DNA from: an uncultured Pseudomonadota bacterium
GTDB lineage: Bacteria; Pseudomonadota; Gammaproteobacteria; Burkholderiales; Usitatibacteraceae
Length of the DNA stretch: 52,915 nt
Direction of reading: 5' to 3'
Assembly: GCA_937898635.1 (NCBI GenBank)
Contig: CALEJW010000175.1
Location: forward strand, 1 to 52,915
Shown: positions 1 through 8,247 of the stretch, in pieces
Layout: each line of letters opens with the position of its first letter
How positions within the stretch are numbered: position 1 is the first letter of the stretch
Position numbers and translations under genes: made by a program
The notes under the pieces: generated by a model
Told to the model about the DNA's origin: nothing
Seen by the model: only the letters and a program-made list of their open reading frames with translations
The model's database searches: none

Positions 1-1053
1 GGCGCCCTCACCGCCGCCGTGGGCGCCGAGTCGGGACGGCAGCGCGAGCGCCGGCGCGGCTTCGTGAACGACGGCGGCGCCCTGGGCGATCTTCGCCGCG
101 ACGAGGACGACACCGTGCGCGCGACGGACGGTTACGCGCAGGTGGACTGGACGGTCTTCCCGGCGCTCACGCTGCTCGCGGGCGTGCGCGTGTCCTCGAT
201 CGCGTTCCGCTCCAGCGACCGCTACGTCACGTCGGCCAATCCCGACGACAGCGGCTCGCGGGACTTCCACCACGCGAGCCCCGTCGCGGGAGCCGTCTGG
301 CGCCTCGCGGAGAATGTCCACGCCTACGCGAGCCACGGCGAGGGCTTCGAGACGCCGACCTTCGCGGAGCTCGCGTACCGCCCCGGCGGCCCGGGCCTCA
401 ACCTGGCGCTCGACGCCGCGACGAGCAAGGCGAACGAGGCGGGCGTCCGGATCGAGTTCTCGCCCGGACACCGGCTGGCCGTCGCGGCGTTCGCGACGGA
501 CACGAAGGACGAGATCGTGGTGAACGCCGCGACCGGGGGCCGGACGACCTACCGCAACGCGGGGCAGACGCGCAGGCGCGGCTTCGAGGTGCAGTGGCAG
601 AGGGACTGGGGCGGCGGGATCGCGACCTACGTCTCCTACGCGCGGCTGCGCGCGAGGTTCGCGCAGGACTTCACCTCGGGCACGCCGCCCGTGAGCGTCC
701 CCGCCGGCACGCCCCTGCCCGGCGTGCCGCCCGCCACGGCCTTCGCGGAGCTCTCGTGGCGGCCGGGGGGCTGGGGAGGGTTTTCCGTGGCGCTCGACGC
801 GCAGCACAGCGGCCGGGTGACGGTGAACGAGCAGGCGAGCGACGCCGCCCCGGCCTGGACGATCGTCAACGCCCGCATCGGGTTCGAGCAGAAGGTCGGC
901 GGGATCCGGTTGCGCGGCTTCGTCCGCGCGGACAACCTCGCCGACCGCCGCTACGCGGGCTCGGTCATCGTCGGCGACACGAACGGGCGCTACTTCGAGC
1001 CCGCGCCGGGCCGCGGCTGGTTCGCGGGCATCAGCGCGGAAGCGGCCTACTGA
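1..1053 (+). CDS. TonB-dependent receptor, C-terminal beta-barrel part (5' truncated by window)
   Basis: The frame is open from base 1, so the signal peptide, TonB box and plug lie outside the window. The 350 visible residues are alternating amphipathic strands typical of an outer-membrane barrel. They include the late-barrel signature around LADRRYAG and GRYFEPAPGR, and the protein ends in an aromatic residue (Tyr) as outer-membrane porins and receptors do for BAM recognition. Such receptors import siderophores, cobalamin or other large ligands using TonB energy. The substrate cannot be read from this part. The gene converges on the lipoprotein gene that ends at 1080, with 26 bp between them. 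Family call is firm; ligand unknown. Confidence 0.85.
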   Translation, partial: GALTAAVGAESGRQRERRRGFVNDGGALGDLRRDEDDTVRATDGYAQVDWTVFPALTLLAGVRVSSIAFRSSDRYVTSANPDDSGSRDFHHASPVAGAVWRLAENVHAYASHGEGFETPTFAELAYRPGGPGLNLALDAATSKANEAGVRIEFSPGHRLAVAAFATDTKDEIVVNAATGGRTTYRNAGQTRRRGFEVQWQRDWGGGIATYVSYARLRARFAQDFTSGTPPVSVPAGTPLPGVPPATAFAELSWRPGGWGGFSVALDAQHSGRVTVNEQASDAAPAWTIVNARIGFEQKVGGIRLRGFVRADNLADRRYAGSVIVGDTNGRYFEPAPGRGWFAGISAEAAY

Positions 1054-1079
1054 GCGCGGCGCCCGCAGGGCGGCGCGAC

Positions 1080-1727
1080 TCAGCGCGCGGCGTCCTCGCC
1101 GGTCACCAGCCGGATGCGGCGCTCGATGGCCGCGGCGGCCTCGCGGTCGCCCGCCTCCCGCGCGCGAAGGGCCTGGATGCCCAGCCACGCGACGAGGGGA
1201 CGGCGCCAACCCTGGGCGGAGGCGGTGTCGATCGCGAGCCCGATCGTGGCCGGTGTCGCGCGCCCCTGGCGGAAGTGCACGCCCGCGGCGATGAGGCGCG
1301 CGAAGGGGTCGGCGATCCCGGCCAGCGCGCCGGCGTCTCCCGCCGCCGCCGCGCGGTGCTGCTCGGGCAGGAGCGCGATCTCCCCGCCCTTCGCCCGGCC
1401 GGCGAGGTAGGCCGCGTAGGCGCGCTCCGCCGCGCTCGCATCGCCCGCAAGGGGCCCGAAGCCGGGACAGTCGTCGAAGTCGAGGCTCGCCACGCGCGCG
1501 GCGCAGCGCACGAGCTCGGCGCGGGCGACGAGGTCCGCGCGCCCGGTCGCCGCGAGCGCGGAGCGGGCGCGGGCGAACTCCTGTTCCGCGAGCCGCGACT
1601 GGCCGCCGAGGTAGGCCGCCTCGTAGTTGCGCAGCGCGCCGTGCGCCCGCGGCTGCCACTCGGGCGCCGGGGGAGCGCCCGCGCAGGCGGCGAGCGCGAG
1701 GAGCGCCGTCGCGAGGATCGCCCTCAC
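1080..1727 (-). CDS. Helical outer-membrane lipoprotein downstream of MCE gene
   Basis: Predicted 215-aa lipoprotein. A GTG start at 1727 overlaps the TGA of the MCE gene (GTGA), giving a short positive n-region, a hydrophobic stretch and the lipobox LAAC. The mature part is Ala/Arg-rich and helical and reads like a TPR-type repeat protein, with Cys pairs around residues 68-84. It is the last gene of the permease-MCE-lipoprotein set, so it probably serves as the outer-membrane or periplasmic partner of that transporter, as PqiC-like lipoproteins do for other MCE systems. I do not recognise it as a named family. The overlapping start argues for translational coupling to the MCE gene. Confidence 0.7.
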   Translation of the reverse strand: MRAILATALLALAACAGAPPAPEWQPRAHGALRNYEAAYLGGQSRLAEQEFARARSALAATGRADLVARAELVRCAARVASLDFDDCPGFGPLAGDASAAERAYAAYLAGRAKGGEIALLPEQHRAAAAGDAGALAGIADPFARLIAAGVHFRQGRATPATIGLAIDTASAQGWRRPLVAWLGIQALRAREAGDREAAAAIERRIRLVTGEDAAR

Positions 1728-2731
1728 GGCAGCTTCACCTCGGTGTCGCGGCCGAAGGGCCAGCGGCGGTTGATGTCGTCGATGAGGAGCGAGACGCGGC
1801 GCAGGCTCGCCTCGACCTCGGCGCGCAGGGAGGCGAGGTCCTCGGTGGCCGCCTTCGTGTTCGCGCCGATCTTCTGCGCGTCCGCGAGCACCGCGTCGGC
1901 CTTCTTCAGGCTTTCGCGCACGTCGGCGAGCACGGCGTTCAGCTGCACCGCGACCTTGCGGCCCTCCTCGACCACGCCCTGGTCGCCGAAGAGCTTCTCG
2001 TCGGCGCGGGCGAGCGCGCGGTCCATGCGCGCCGCGAGGCCGTCGAGCGAGGCGAGCAGCGCGTTGGCGCGGTCGAGCGCGAGCACGGCCTTCTTCGCGT
2101 TCTCCTCGCTGCCGAGAAGTCCGCCGAGCGCGCCCTGGGGACCGGTCATGCGGTCGGTGAGCGCGCGCACGTTGGCGATGCTCGCACTCAGGTTGGAATC
2201 CGTGCTCGTCATGCGGTCGAGGTTTTCCAGCAGGCGCTTCATGGTCGCGATGAGGCCCGGGAGCTCCTCCGTCGCGTCGCCGCGCAGCACCTGGCGGACG
2301 GCGCCATCGGGCAGCGGCTTGTCCTCGAGGTTGCCGGTGAAAGCGCGCAGCCGCGCCCCGCCCACGAGGCTTCGCTCCAGGGTGAAGACGCTGGAGGCGC
2401 GCAGCCACTTCGCGTCCTTCTTCGCGACGTCGATCTCGATGCGCGCCTTGCCCTCGGCGGCGAGCTCGATCCGCTGCACCCGGCCCACGGGAAAGCCGGA
2501 GAAGGTGAGGTCCATGCCCACGGTGACGCCGGCCCCGTCGTCGGCCATCAGCACGAGCTTCTGCACGCTCTCGAAGGCGCCGCGGGCGTAGAGGACGTAG
2601 AGCACGAAGCCGGCGACGATCGCCGCGAGGAGGACGAGGAGCGTGGCCGCCTTGAGCTCGGCGTGGCGGACTTCGGGCGCGAGGTCGTCTCGCGGGTCCA
2701 CGGTCTCCTCGGGGGCGTCGGGCGGGGCCAT
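1724..2731 (-). CDS. MCE/MlaD-family lipid transport protein
   Basis: 335 aa. A cytoplasmic N-terminus is followed by one membrane anchor (about residues 27-50) and then an MCE domain (about 58-140) containing the family pattern VGMDLTFSGFPVGRV. A long helical tail of about 190 residues follows. MCE proteins form hexameric rings that bind phospholipid in the periplasm and pass it to or from an inner-membrane permease. The tail is longer than in E. coli MlaD and resembles the longer MCE proteins that build a periplasmic needle. The permease gene lies 22 bp upstream, and the downstream lipoprotein overlaps by 4 nt, so this is one operon. No ATPase gene is in the set. Confidence 0.88.
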   Translation of the reverse strand: MAPPDAPEETVDPRDDLAPEVRHAELKAATLLVLLAAIVAGFVLYVLYARGAFESVQKLVLMADDGAGVTVGMDLTFSGFPVGRVQRIELAAEGKARIEIDVAKKDAKWLRASSVFTLERSLVGGARLRAFTGNLEDKPLPDGAVRQVLRGDATEELPGLIATMKRLLENLDRMTSTDSNLSASIANVRALTDRMTGPQGALGGLLGSEENAKKAVLALDRANALLASLDGLAARMDRALARADEKLFGDQGVVEEGRKVAVQLNAVLADVRESLKKADAVLADAQKIGANTKAATEDLASLRAEVEASLRRVSLLIDDINRRWPFGRDTEVKLP

Positions 2732-2753
2732 GGGCGTCTCGGCGGCGATCGTC

Positions 2754-3548
2754 CTAGACGTAGCGCGCGGCGAGCGAGACCGCCTCGACCAGCGCCAGCA
2801 CGACGAAGAGGCGAACGAGCCCGCGGGGCGCCGCCTGCGGCACGCCCGGCCAGTCGCGCGCGGCCGCGAGACCCGCGGCGACCGGGATCGCGCCGACGGC
2901 CAGGGCGAAGAGCGAGACCTTGAGCGCGAAGCCCGCGAGGAGCAGCGGCTCGAACACCTGCCCGATCGCGCGCGAGTAGGCGTCGTGCCCCCAGGGCGAG
3001 AAGCCGTAGAGGCCGACGTAGGCGACCGCCAGCGCGACGACGGCGCCCACGGCCGTGAGACAGAGCACCGCCACCGCGTTGCCGATGCCGCGCGGCAGCA
3101 GCTCCGCGCGCAGGGCCCGGGCCCCGGTCCGGACGGGATTCTCCCGGCTCACCCGCATCAGCGCGACCTCGGTGCCGAGGGCCGCCCCCGAGCGAAGCGC
3201 CACGAAGAGCGCGACGAAGAGCGGGATCAGCTCGAGCACGAGCACGCGCACGAAGACGTCCACCGCGTAGGCCGAGAGGCCGTACTCGTGGGCGGTCGAG
3301 GAGACGATCCGGATGACGACGTAGCCGAGGAGCGCGCAGAACGCCACGACGCCCGGAAGGACCTGCCAGGCCGACACGCACAGCTGCCGGGCCGCGGCGC
3401 CGCGCACGGCCGCCGTGTAGGTCGAGGGAGACAGCGCTGCCACGAGGGCGTCGCCCGCGAAACGCAGCCCGCGCCAGGCGCCCCGGCCGCTCTCGAGCAG
3501 CCGGATGCCCAGCCCTCCAAGCGCGCGACGGGACGGGATGGCCTGCAT
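2754..3548 (-). CDS. MlaE-family ABC transporter permease
   Basis: 264 aa, the usual MlaE permease length, with five to six hydrophobic segments. The conserved central region of the family is visible (LRSGAALGTEVALM, then the coupling region with LRAELLPRGIGNAVAV). In known systems two copies pair with two MlaF-type ATPases and sit above the MCE ring to move phospholipids. Here the gene heads the permease-MCE-lipoprotein operon, and an ATPase gene is absent on both sides: panD is upstream. It therefore probably uses an ATPase encoded elsewhere. The C-terminal quarter is more divergent than the centre. Confidence 0.87.
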   Translation of the reverse strand: MQAIPSRRALGGLGIRLLESGRGAWRGLRFAGDALVAALSPSTYTAAVRGAAARQLCVSAWQVLPGVVAFCALLGYVVIRIVSSTAHEYGLSAYAVDVFVRVLVLELIPLFVALFVALRSGAALGTEVALMRVSRENPVRTGARALRAELLPRGIGNAVAVLCLTAVGAVVALAVAYVGLYGFSPWGHDAYSRAIGQVFEPLLLAGFALKVSLFALAVGAIPVAAGLAAARDWPGVPQAAPRGLVRLFVVLALVEAVSLAARYV

Positions 3549-3578
3549 GGCTCGATGATACCGCGCCCGGGAAAGCGC

Positions 3579-3602
3579 GACGGGCGCCCGCGGGCGCCCG
3601 TC
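3579..3602 (-). terminator. Hairpin between panD and the MCE operon
   Basis: Perfect 11-bp inverted repeat (GACGGGCGCCC / GGGCGCCCGTC) with a 2-nt centre, placed 22 bp after the panD stop. There is no U-tract, so it may act as a Rho-assisted or RNA-stabilising end rather than a classical intrinsic terminator. Confidence 0.5.
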
Positions 3603-3624
3603 CGGGGAAGTCGCGGACCCGCCC

Positions 3625-4008
3625 TCAGGCGGCCTTCTGCACCGGGATCGCCGAGCGCTTGTCCTTGATCGCGTTGTTCGCGTCCACGTACACGAGGTCG
3701 GGCTTGTGCCGCGCCGCCTCGGCTTCGGTGTACGCCGCGTAGGCGGCGATGATGAGGAGGTCGCCGCGGCGGGCCTTGTGCGCGGCCGCCCCGTTCACCG
3801 AGATCACCCCCGAGCCGCGCTCGGCGGCGATGGCGTAGGTCGAGAAGCGCTCGCCGTTGTTCACGTTGTAGACGTCGATCCGCTGGTATTCGAGGATGTC
3901 CGCCGCCTCCAGGAGGGCCTGGTCGATGGCGCAGGAGCCCTCGTAGTGCAGGTCCGATCCCGTGCAGGTGACGCGGTGCAGCTTCGACTTGAGGAGGGTG
4001 CGTTGCAT
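3625..4008 (-). CDS. panD: Aspartate 1-decarboxylase
   Basis: 127 aa, normal length. PanD makes beta-alanine from aspartate for pantothenate (vitamin B5) synthesis. It is a pyruvoyl enzyme made as a proenzyme: the self-cleavage site Gly24-Ser25 is present in YEGSCAID, and conserved Lys9 and Tyr58-region residues are visible. It lies downstream of panC on the same strand but is separated by about 90 bp with its own TAGACT box, so it may be transcribed both from panBC and alone. The ATG at 4008 gives the family-typical MQRTLLKSKLHR start. Confidence 0.97.
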   Translation of the reverse strand: MQRTLLKSKLHRVTCTGSDLHYEGSCAIDQALLEAADILEYQRIDVYNVNNGERFSTYAIAAERGSGVISVNGAAAHKARRGDLLIIAAYAAYTEAEAARHKPDLVYVDANNAIKDKRSAIPVQKAA

Positions 4009-4040
4009 GGTGTGCGACTCCGGATGTTTCGACTGCCCCC

Positions 4041-4046
4041 AGTCTA
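4041..4046 (-). promoter_or_regulatory. Candidate -10 box of panD (TAGACT)
   Basis: TAGACT on the minus strand 32 nt upstream of the panD ATG, preceded by an A-rich run. No convincing -35 is visible. It resembles the other TAgAAT-type boxes in this window. Confidence 0.4.
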
Positions 4047-4101
4047 GCGAGCCTTTTTAGAGCAATGGCTCGAAAGCTCGGGACCGCCCCAGGTGGCCTC
4101 G

Positions 4102-4932
4102 TCAGGCGCGGAACTCGAGGTTGTCGATCAGCCGGGTCCTGCCGAGCCACGCGGCCCCGAGGACCACCAGGTCGCGCTCCCCGGGGCCCGGATGGGCCAG
4201 TCCGGACTGATTCCGCAGTGCAACATAATCGACGCGCCAGCCCGCCTGCGTCAAGTCCGCGCTTGCGGAAGCGCAAATCGCGTCGAAATCGCGCCGTCCG
4301 GAGCGCACCAGGTCCTTGATCCGCCTGAGGTTGCGGTTCAGGCGCACCGCTTCGGTGCGCTCCCCAGAGGAGAGATAGCCGTTCCGGGAGGACATCGCGA
4401 GCCCGTCGGGCTCGCGCACCGTCTCCACCCCGACGATCGCGACGGGGTAGTTGAGCTGCCGCGCGAGGGCCCGGATCACGAAGAGCTGCTGGTAGTCCTT
4501 GCGCCCGAAGACCGCTGTGTGCGGTGCAACAATATTGAAGAGCTTCGCGACCACCGTCACGACGCCCTCGAAGTGCCCCGGGCGGAAGTCGCCGCAGAGC
4601 TGCTCGGCCGATTTCGGCGGCACGATGCGGATCTCCTGGGGCTCCGGGTAGAGCTCTCGCTCCTGCGGCGCGAAGGCCACGTGGCAGCCCGCCTTCGCGA
4701 GCGCCTCGCAGTCGCGCTCGAGCGTTCGCGGGTAGCGGTCGAAGTCCCCGCCGGGCTCGAACTGCAGGCGGTTCACGAAGATCGAGGCGACCACGCAGCT
4801 TCCATGGCGCTTCGCCTCCTCGACGAGCGCGAGGTGCCCCGCGTGCAGGTTGCCCATGGTCGGCACGAGCGCGATGGACGCCTCGCCCGCGAGCCTTTCG
4901 CGCAGCCCCGCGACCGTCTCGATCACCTGCAT
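4102..4932 (-). CDS. panC: Pantothenate synthetase
   Basis: 276 aa, normal length. It joins pantoate and beta-alanine with ATP through a pantoyl-adenylate. The nucleotide-binding HIGH-type motif is PTMGNLHAGH (residues 24-33) and the KMSKS-type loop is seen as MSSRN. The substrate-binding NRLQFEP segment and GRKDYQQL are also intact. It follows panB by 22 bp in the folK-kinase-panB-panC series, so pantothenate and folate precursor genes are co-transcribed here. Confidence 0.97.
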   Translation of the reverse strand: MQVIETVAGLRERLAGEASIALVPTMGNLHAGHLALVEEAKRHGSCVVASIFVNRLQFEPGGDFDRYPRTLERDCEALAKAGCHVAFAPQERELYPEPQEIRIVPPKSAEQLCGDFRPGHFEGVVTVVAKLFNIVAPHTAVFGRKDYQQLFVIRALARQLNYPVAIVGVETVREPDGLAMSSRNGYLSSGERTEAVRLNRNLRRIKDLVRSGRRDFDAICASASADLTQAGWRVDYVALRNQSGLAHPGPGERDLVVLGAAWLGRTRLIDNLEFRA

Positions 4933-4954
4933 GGCGGCCGTCGCCTCGCGCGCC

Positions 4955-5746
4955 TCAGAAGCAGTGCTCGGGGCCGGGGAAGGTCTTCGCCTTCACCGCC
5001 TTCACGTAGGCCTCGATCGCCGCCTGCACCGAGGGCGCGCCCGCCATGAAGTTCCTCACGAAGCGCGCCTTGCGGCCCGGGTAGATGTCGAGCATGTCGT
5101 AGACCACGAGCACCTGCCCGGAGACGTCCGGCCCGGCGCCGATGCCGATCGTCGGCACGGCGAGCGCCTCGGTGACGCGCCGGGCCGCGCCCGCGGGCAT
5201 CGCCTCCATGAGCACGATCGCCGCCCCGGCCTCCTCCAGCGCCTTCGCGTCGGCCACCAGGCGCCCGGCCGCGTCCTCGCCCCTGCCCTGCACGCGGTAG
5301 CCGCCGAGCGTGTGCACCGACTGCGGCGTGAGGCCGATGTGCGCGCACACGGGGATGCCGCGCTCCACCAGGAAGCGCGTGGTCTCCACCATGACGGCGC
5401 CGCCCTCGAGCTTCACCATCTGCGCGCCCGCGGCCATGAGGCGCGCGGCGTTGCGGAAGGCCTGCTCGCGCGACTCCTGGAAGCTGCCGAAGGGCATGTC
5501 GGCGAGGATGAGCGCGTTGGCGCTCCCGCGGGCGACGAGACTCACGTGGTAGGCCGTCTCGTCCATCGTCACCGGCAGCGTCGAGTCGTGCCCCTGGATC
5601 ACCATGCCCAGGGAGTCGCCGACGAGGAGGATGTCGACGCCGGCGGCGTCGGAGATCGCCGCGAAGCTCGCGTCGTAGCAGGTGAGCATCGCGAGCTTCT
5701 CGCCGCCTCGGGCGCGCTCCTGCAGCTTGGGGATGGTCGTTCGCAT
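4955..5746 (-). CDS. panB: 3-methyl-2-oxobutanoate hydroxymethyltransferase
   Basis: 263 aa, normal length. First committed step of pantoate synthesis, using 5,10-methylene-tetrahydrofolate to hydroxymethylate alpha-ketoisovalerate. The TIM-barrel signatures are present: LTCYDASFA near residue 22, GDSLGM with the Mg-binding Asp, HIGLTPQSVH, and GIGAGPDVSGQVLV. It sits 10 bp after the deoxynucleoside kinase gene. Its folate cofactor requirement links it in function to folK in the same operon. Confidence 0.97.
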   Translation of the reverse strand: MRTTIPKLQERARGGEKLAMLTCYDASFAAISDAAGVDILLVGDSLGMVIQGHDSTLPVTMDETAYHVSLVARGSANALILADMPFGSFQESREQAFRNAARLMAAGAQMVKLEGGAVMVETTRFLVERGIPVCAHIGLTPQSVHTLGGYRVQGRGEDAAGRLVADAKALEEAGAAIVLMEAMPAGAARRVTEALAVPTIGIGAGPDVSGQVLVVYDMLDIYPGRKARFVRNFMAGAPSVQAAIEAYVKAVKAKTFPGPEHCF

Positions 5747-5756
5747 GGCCGCGCTC

Positions 5757-6386
5757 CTACGCCTTGTTGAAGAACTCGCGCCCGCCCCGGATCGACTGCA
5801 CGCGATCGACCAGCAGGTCGAAGTGCTCCGGCACGTCCACGAAGTTGAGCCGCTCGCTGTTCACGATGAGCAGCGCGCTGTCCTCGTAATTGTAGAAGTA
5901 GCGCGTGTAGGTGTCCGAGAGCGCCCGGAGGTAGTCGTCGGTGATGCCCGCCTCCATGGGGTTGCCGCGGCGCTTCAGGCGCTCGGCGAGCGTCTCCACC
6001 TTCGCCTGCAGGTAGATCACGAGGTCCGGGGCCGGCGCCTGGGGCCGCACGTGCTCGAAGATGCGCGAGTACAGGCCGAACTCGTCGTCGCCGAGCGTGA
6101 GGCGGGCGAAGAGCGGGTCCTTCTGCAGCGCGAAGTCGGCGACGGTGGGCCGGCCGAAGAGGTCGGGCTGGCGCAGGCCCTCGAGCTGGTGCAGGCGCTG
6201 GAAGAGGAAGAAGAGCTGCGTGGCGAGCGCGTGGCGCTTCATGTCGCGGTAGAAGAGCGGCAGGAAGGGGTTCGCCTCGGGCTCCTCGAGCACGGTGTTC
6301 GCGTTCAGGCGCCGGGCGAGCAGCTTCGCGAGGCTGGTCTTGCCGCAGCCGATGGGGCCTTCCACCACGATGAAGCGGTGTTTCAT
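5757..6386 (-). CDS. Deoxynucleoside (deoxyadenosine/deoxyguanosine) kinase
   Basis: 209 aa. The P-loop is at residues 10-18 (GPIGCGKTS), followed by a Glu-rich substrate segment and a lid-like ERLKRRGNPME region. This is the dNK/dGK family that salvages deoxynucleosides to dNMPs. The start is ATG 6386, which overlaps the folK TGA (ATGA). In betaproteobacteria this kinase is commonly found between folK and panB, as here. The preferred base (dAdo or dGuo) cannot be told from sequence alone. Confidence 0.9.
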   Translation of the reverse strand: MKHRFIVVEGPIGCGKTSLAKLLARRLNANTVLEEPEANPFLPLFYRDMKRHALATQLFFLFQRLHQLEGLRQPDLFGRPTVADFALQKDPLFARLTLGDDEFGLYSRIFEHVRPQAPAPDLVIYLQAKVETLAERLKRRGNPMEAGITDDYLRALSDTYTRYFYNYEDSALLIVNSERLNFVDVPEHFDLLVDRVQSIRGGREFFNKA

Positions 6387-6874
6387 GGGCTGTCGGGGAG
6401 CCTTTCGATGGCCTGGTCGCGCACCGCCTCGCGCAGCGCCGCCGCCGCGCCGCGGCCGGGAATGATGGCATCGGGCCACGCGTCGAGCAACGGCGCCAGC
6501 GCGAAGGCGCGCTCGTGCAGGCGCGGGTGCGGCAGCGTGAGGCCGGGCTCGTGCAGCGCCAGGTCGCCGTAGAGCAGGATGTCGAGGTCGAGCGTGCGCG
6601 GGCCGTTCGGGACGTCGCGCACGCGCCCGTGCCGGCGTTCGATGGCGAGGAGCCCGTCGAGGAGCGCCCGCGGGGCGAGCGCCGTCTCCACCTTGAGGCA
6701 CGCGTTCACGAACGCGGGCTGGTCGAGCAATCCCACGGGCGCGGTGCGGTAGAGCGCGGAGCGCGCGAGCGCTCGCGTGCCGGGCAGCGCCTCCACCTCC
6801 GCGAAGGCGCGGCGCACCGTGGCCGCGGCGTCGCCGAGGTTCGCGCCGAGCGCGATGGCCGCGGGGACCCTCAC
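6383..6874 (-). CDS. folK: 6-hydroxymethyl-7,8-dihydropterin pyrophosphokinase
   Basis: 163 aa, normal length. It transfers pyrophosphate from ATP to the pterin in folate synthesis. Signatures are ALGANLGD near the N-terminus, the signature RxxGPRTLDLDILLYGD with the Mg-binding DLD, and PHPRLHERAFAL. The GTG start at 6874 overlaps the pcnB stop (GTGA), and the stop overlaps the next kinase start (ATGA), so translation is coupled on both sides. Confidence 0.96.
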   Translation of the reverse strand: MRVPAAIALGANLGDAAATVRRAFAEVEALPGTRALARSALYRTAPVGLLDQPAFVNACLKVETALAPRALLDGLLAIERRHGRVRDVPNGPRTLDLDILLYGDLALHEPGLTLPHPRLHERAFALAPLLDAWPDAIIPGRGAAAALREAVRDQAIERLPDSP

Positions 6875-8247
6875 TCTTCCCCGCCGGGGGCGACTTCCTC
6901 GGGGGCGGCGGCCCCGTCCTCGCGGCGCCTGCCGCCGCGCCGGCGCCGCTTCTTCTTCTTCGGCCCGTCGTCGGCGTGCAGCATGCGTTCGCGCGCCTCG
7001 CCCGGGGCCTCCTGGAAGCGCTCCCACCACTCGGCCGTCTCGAGGGGCGCGTTGCCGGCCTTCGCGCGCAGCTCGAAGAAGTCCCAGGCCGCGCGGAAGC
7101 GCGGATGCTCGAGCAGGCGGAAGGGGCGCGTGCCGCCGCGCTGCAGGAAGCGCGGCTGCAGGAGCCAGAGCTCCTTCATCGTCGCGTCGAAGCGCCGCGG
7201 GATGGCGAGGGACTCGCGCTGGGCGTCGAGCGCGTCGTGCATCGCCGAGTGCAGGGAAGGCGTCGAGGGCTGGCCCTTCTCCTCGAGCTCGTGCCAGCGC
7301 CGCTCGACGCGGCCCCAGAGGAGTGCCGCGAGGAGGAAGGCGGGGGAGACGGGCTTCGCCTCGCGCAGCCGGTCGTCCGTCGCCTTCAGCGCGGCCAGGG
7401 CGAAGGGCCCCGTGGCCGCGTCCTCGAGGGCGTCGTCGAGGAGCGGCAGCAGGCCGTGGTGGAGCTCGAGCTCCCGCAGGCGCTGCACGCAGGCCACCGC
7501 GTTGCCCGAGAGCAGCATCTTGAGGATCTCCTCGAAGAGCCGCGCCTGGGGCACGTTCTCGAGGAGATGGCGCAGCTCGCGGATGGGGGCGGCGGTGCGC
7601 GGCTCGATCGCGAGGCCAAGCTTCGCCGACAGGCGCGCCGCGCGCAGCATCCGCACCGGGTCCTCGCGGTAGCGGGTGGCGGGGTCGCCGATCATCACCA
7701 GCTTTCGCGCGACGAGGTCCTTCACGCCGTGCTGGAAGTCCCAGACCTCCTCCTTCACGGGGTCGTAGAAGAGGGCGTTCACCGTGAAGTCGCGGCGCAC
7801 CGCGTCCTCGGCCTGGGTGCCGAAGACGTTGTCGGAGAGCACGCGGCCGTGCTCGTCCTGGCTGTCGTCCTCCGACACCTTGGTGAAGTGCGCCCGGTAG
7901 GTGGAGACCTCGACCGTCTCCGCGCCCCACATCACGTGCACGATCTGGAAGCGCCGGCCGATGATGCGCGAGCGCCGGAAGAGCGAGCGCACCTCGTCCG
8001 GGTGCGCGCTGGTGGCCACGTCGAAGTCCTCGGGCTGCATGCCGAGGATGAGGTCGCGCACCGCGCCGCCCACCACGAAGGCCGTGTGGCCCGCGCGCTG
8101 CAGCTCCTCGCAGGTCTTCCTCGCGCCGCGGCTGATGTGGTCCTTGCGGATGTGGTGCTTGTCGGGGCCGTAGACCACGGGCCGCGACTCGTGCGCGGCC
8201 TGCCGGGCGCCGCGGCCGAACACGCGGGAGATGATGCTCTTGATCAT
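6871..8247 (-). CDS. pcnB: Poly(A) polymerase I
   Basis: 458 aa. It adds 3' poly(A) tails that mark RNAs for decay. The nucleotidyltransferase core has GGAVRDLILG followed by the catalytic pair in EDFDVAT, then the RRDFTVNAL and RYREDPVRMLRAAR signatures. The arm and C-terminal domains follow, ending in a Lys/Arg-rich tail (PKKKKRRRR) typical of PcnB and absent from plain CCA-adding enzymes. Start ATG 8247 overlaps the stop of the HAD gene. The distinction from tRNA nucleotidyltransferase rests on length, basic tail and gene order (next to folK). Confidence 0.94.
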   Translation of the reverse strand: MIKSIISRVFGRGARQAAHESRPVVYGPDKHHIRKDHISRGARKTCEELQRAGHTAFVVGGAVRDLILGMQPEDFDVATSAHPDEVRSLFRRSRIIGRRFQIVHVMWGAETVEVSTYRAHFTKVSEDDSQDEHGRVLSDNVFGTQAEDAVRRDFTVNALFYDPVKEEVWDFQHGVKDLVARKLVMIGDPATRYREDPVRMLRAARLSAKLGLAIEPRTAAPIRELRHLLENVPQARLFEEILKMLLSGNAVACVQRLRELELHHGLLPLLDDALEDAATGPFALAALKATDDRLREAKPVSPAFLLAALLWGRVERRWHELEEKGQPSTPSLHSAMHDALDAQRESLAIPRRFDATMKELWLLQPRFLQRGGTRPFRLLEHPRFRAAWDFFELRAKAGNAPLETAEWWERFQEAPGEARERMLHADDGPKKKKRRRRGGRRREDGAAAPEEVAPGGEE

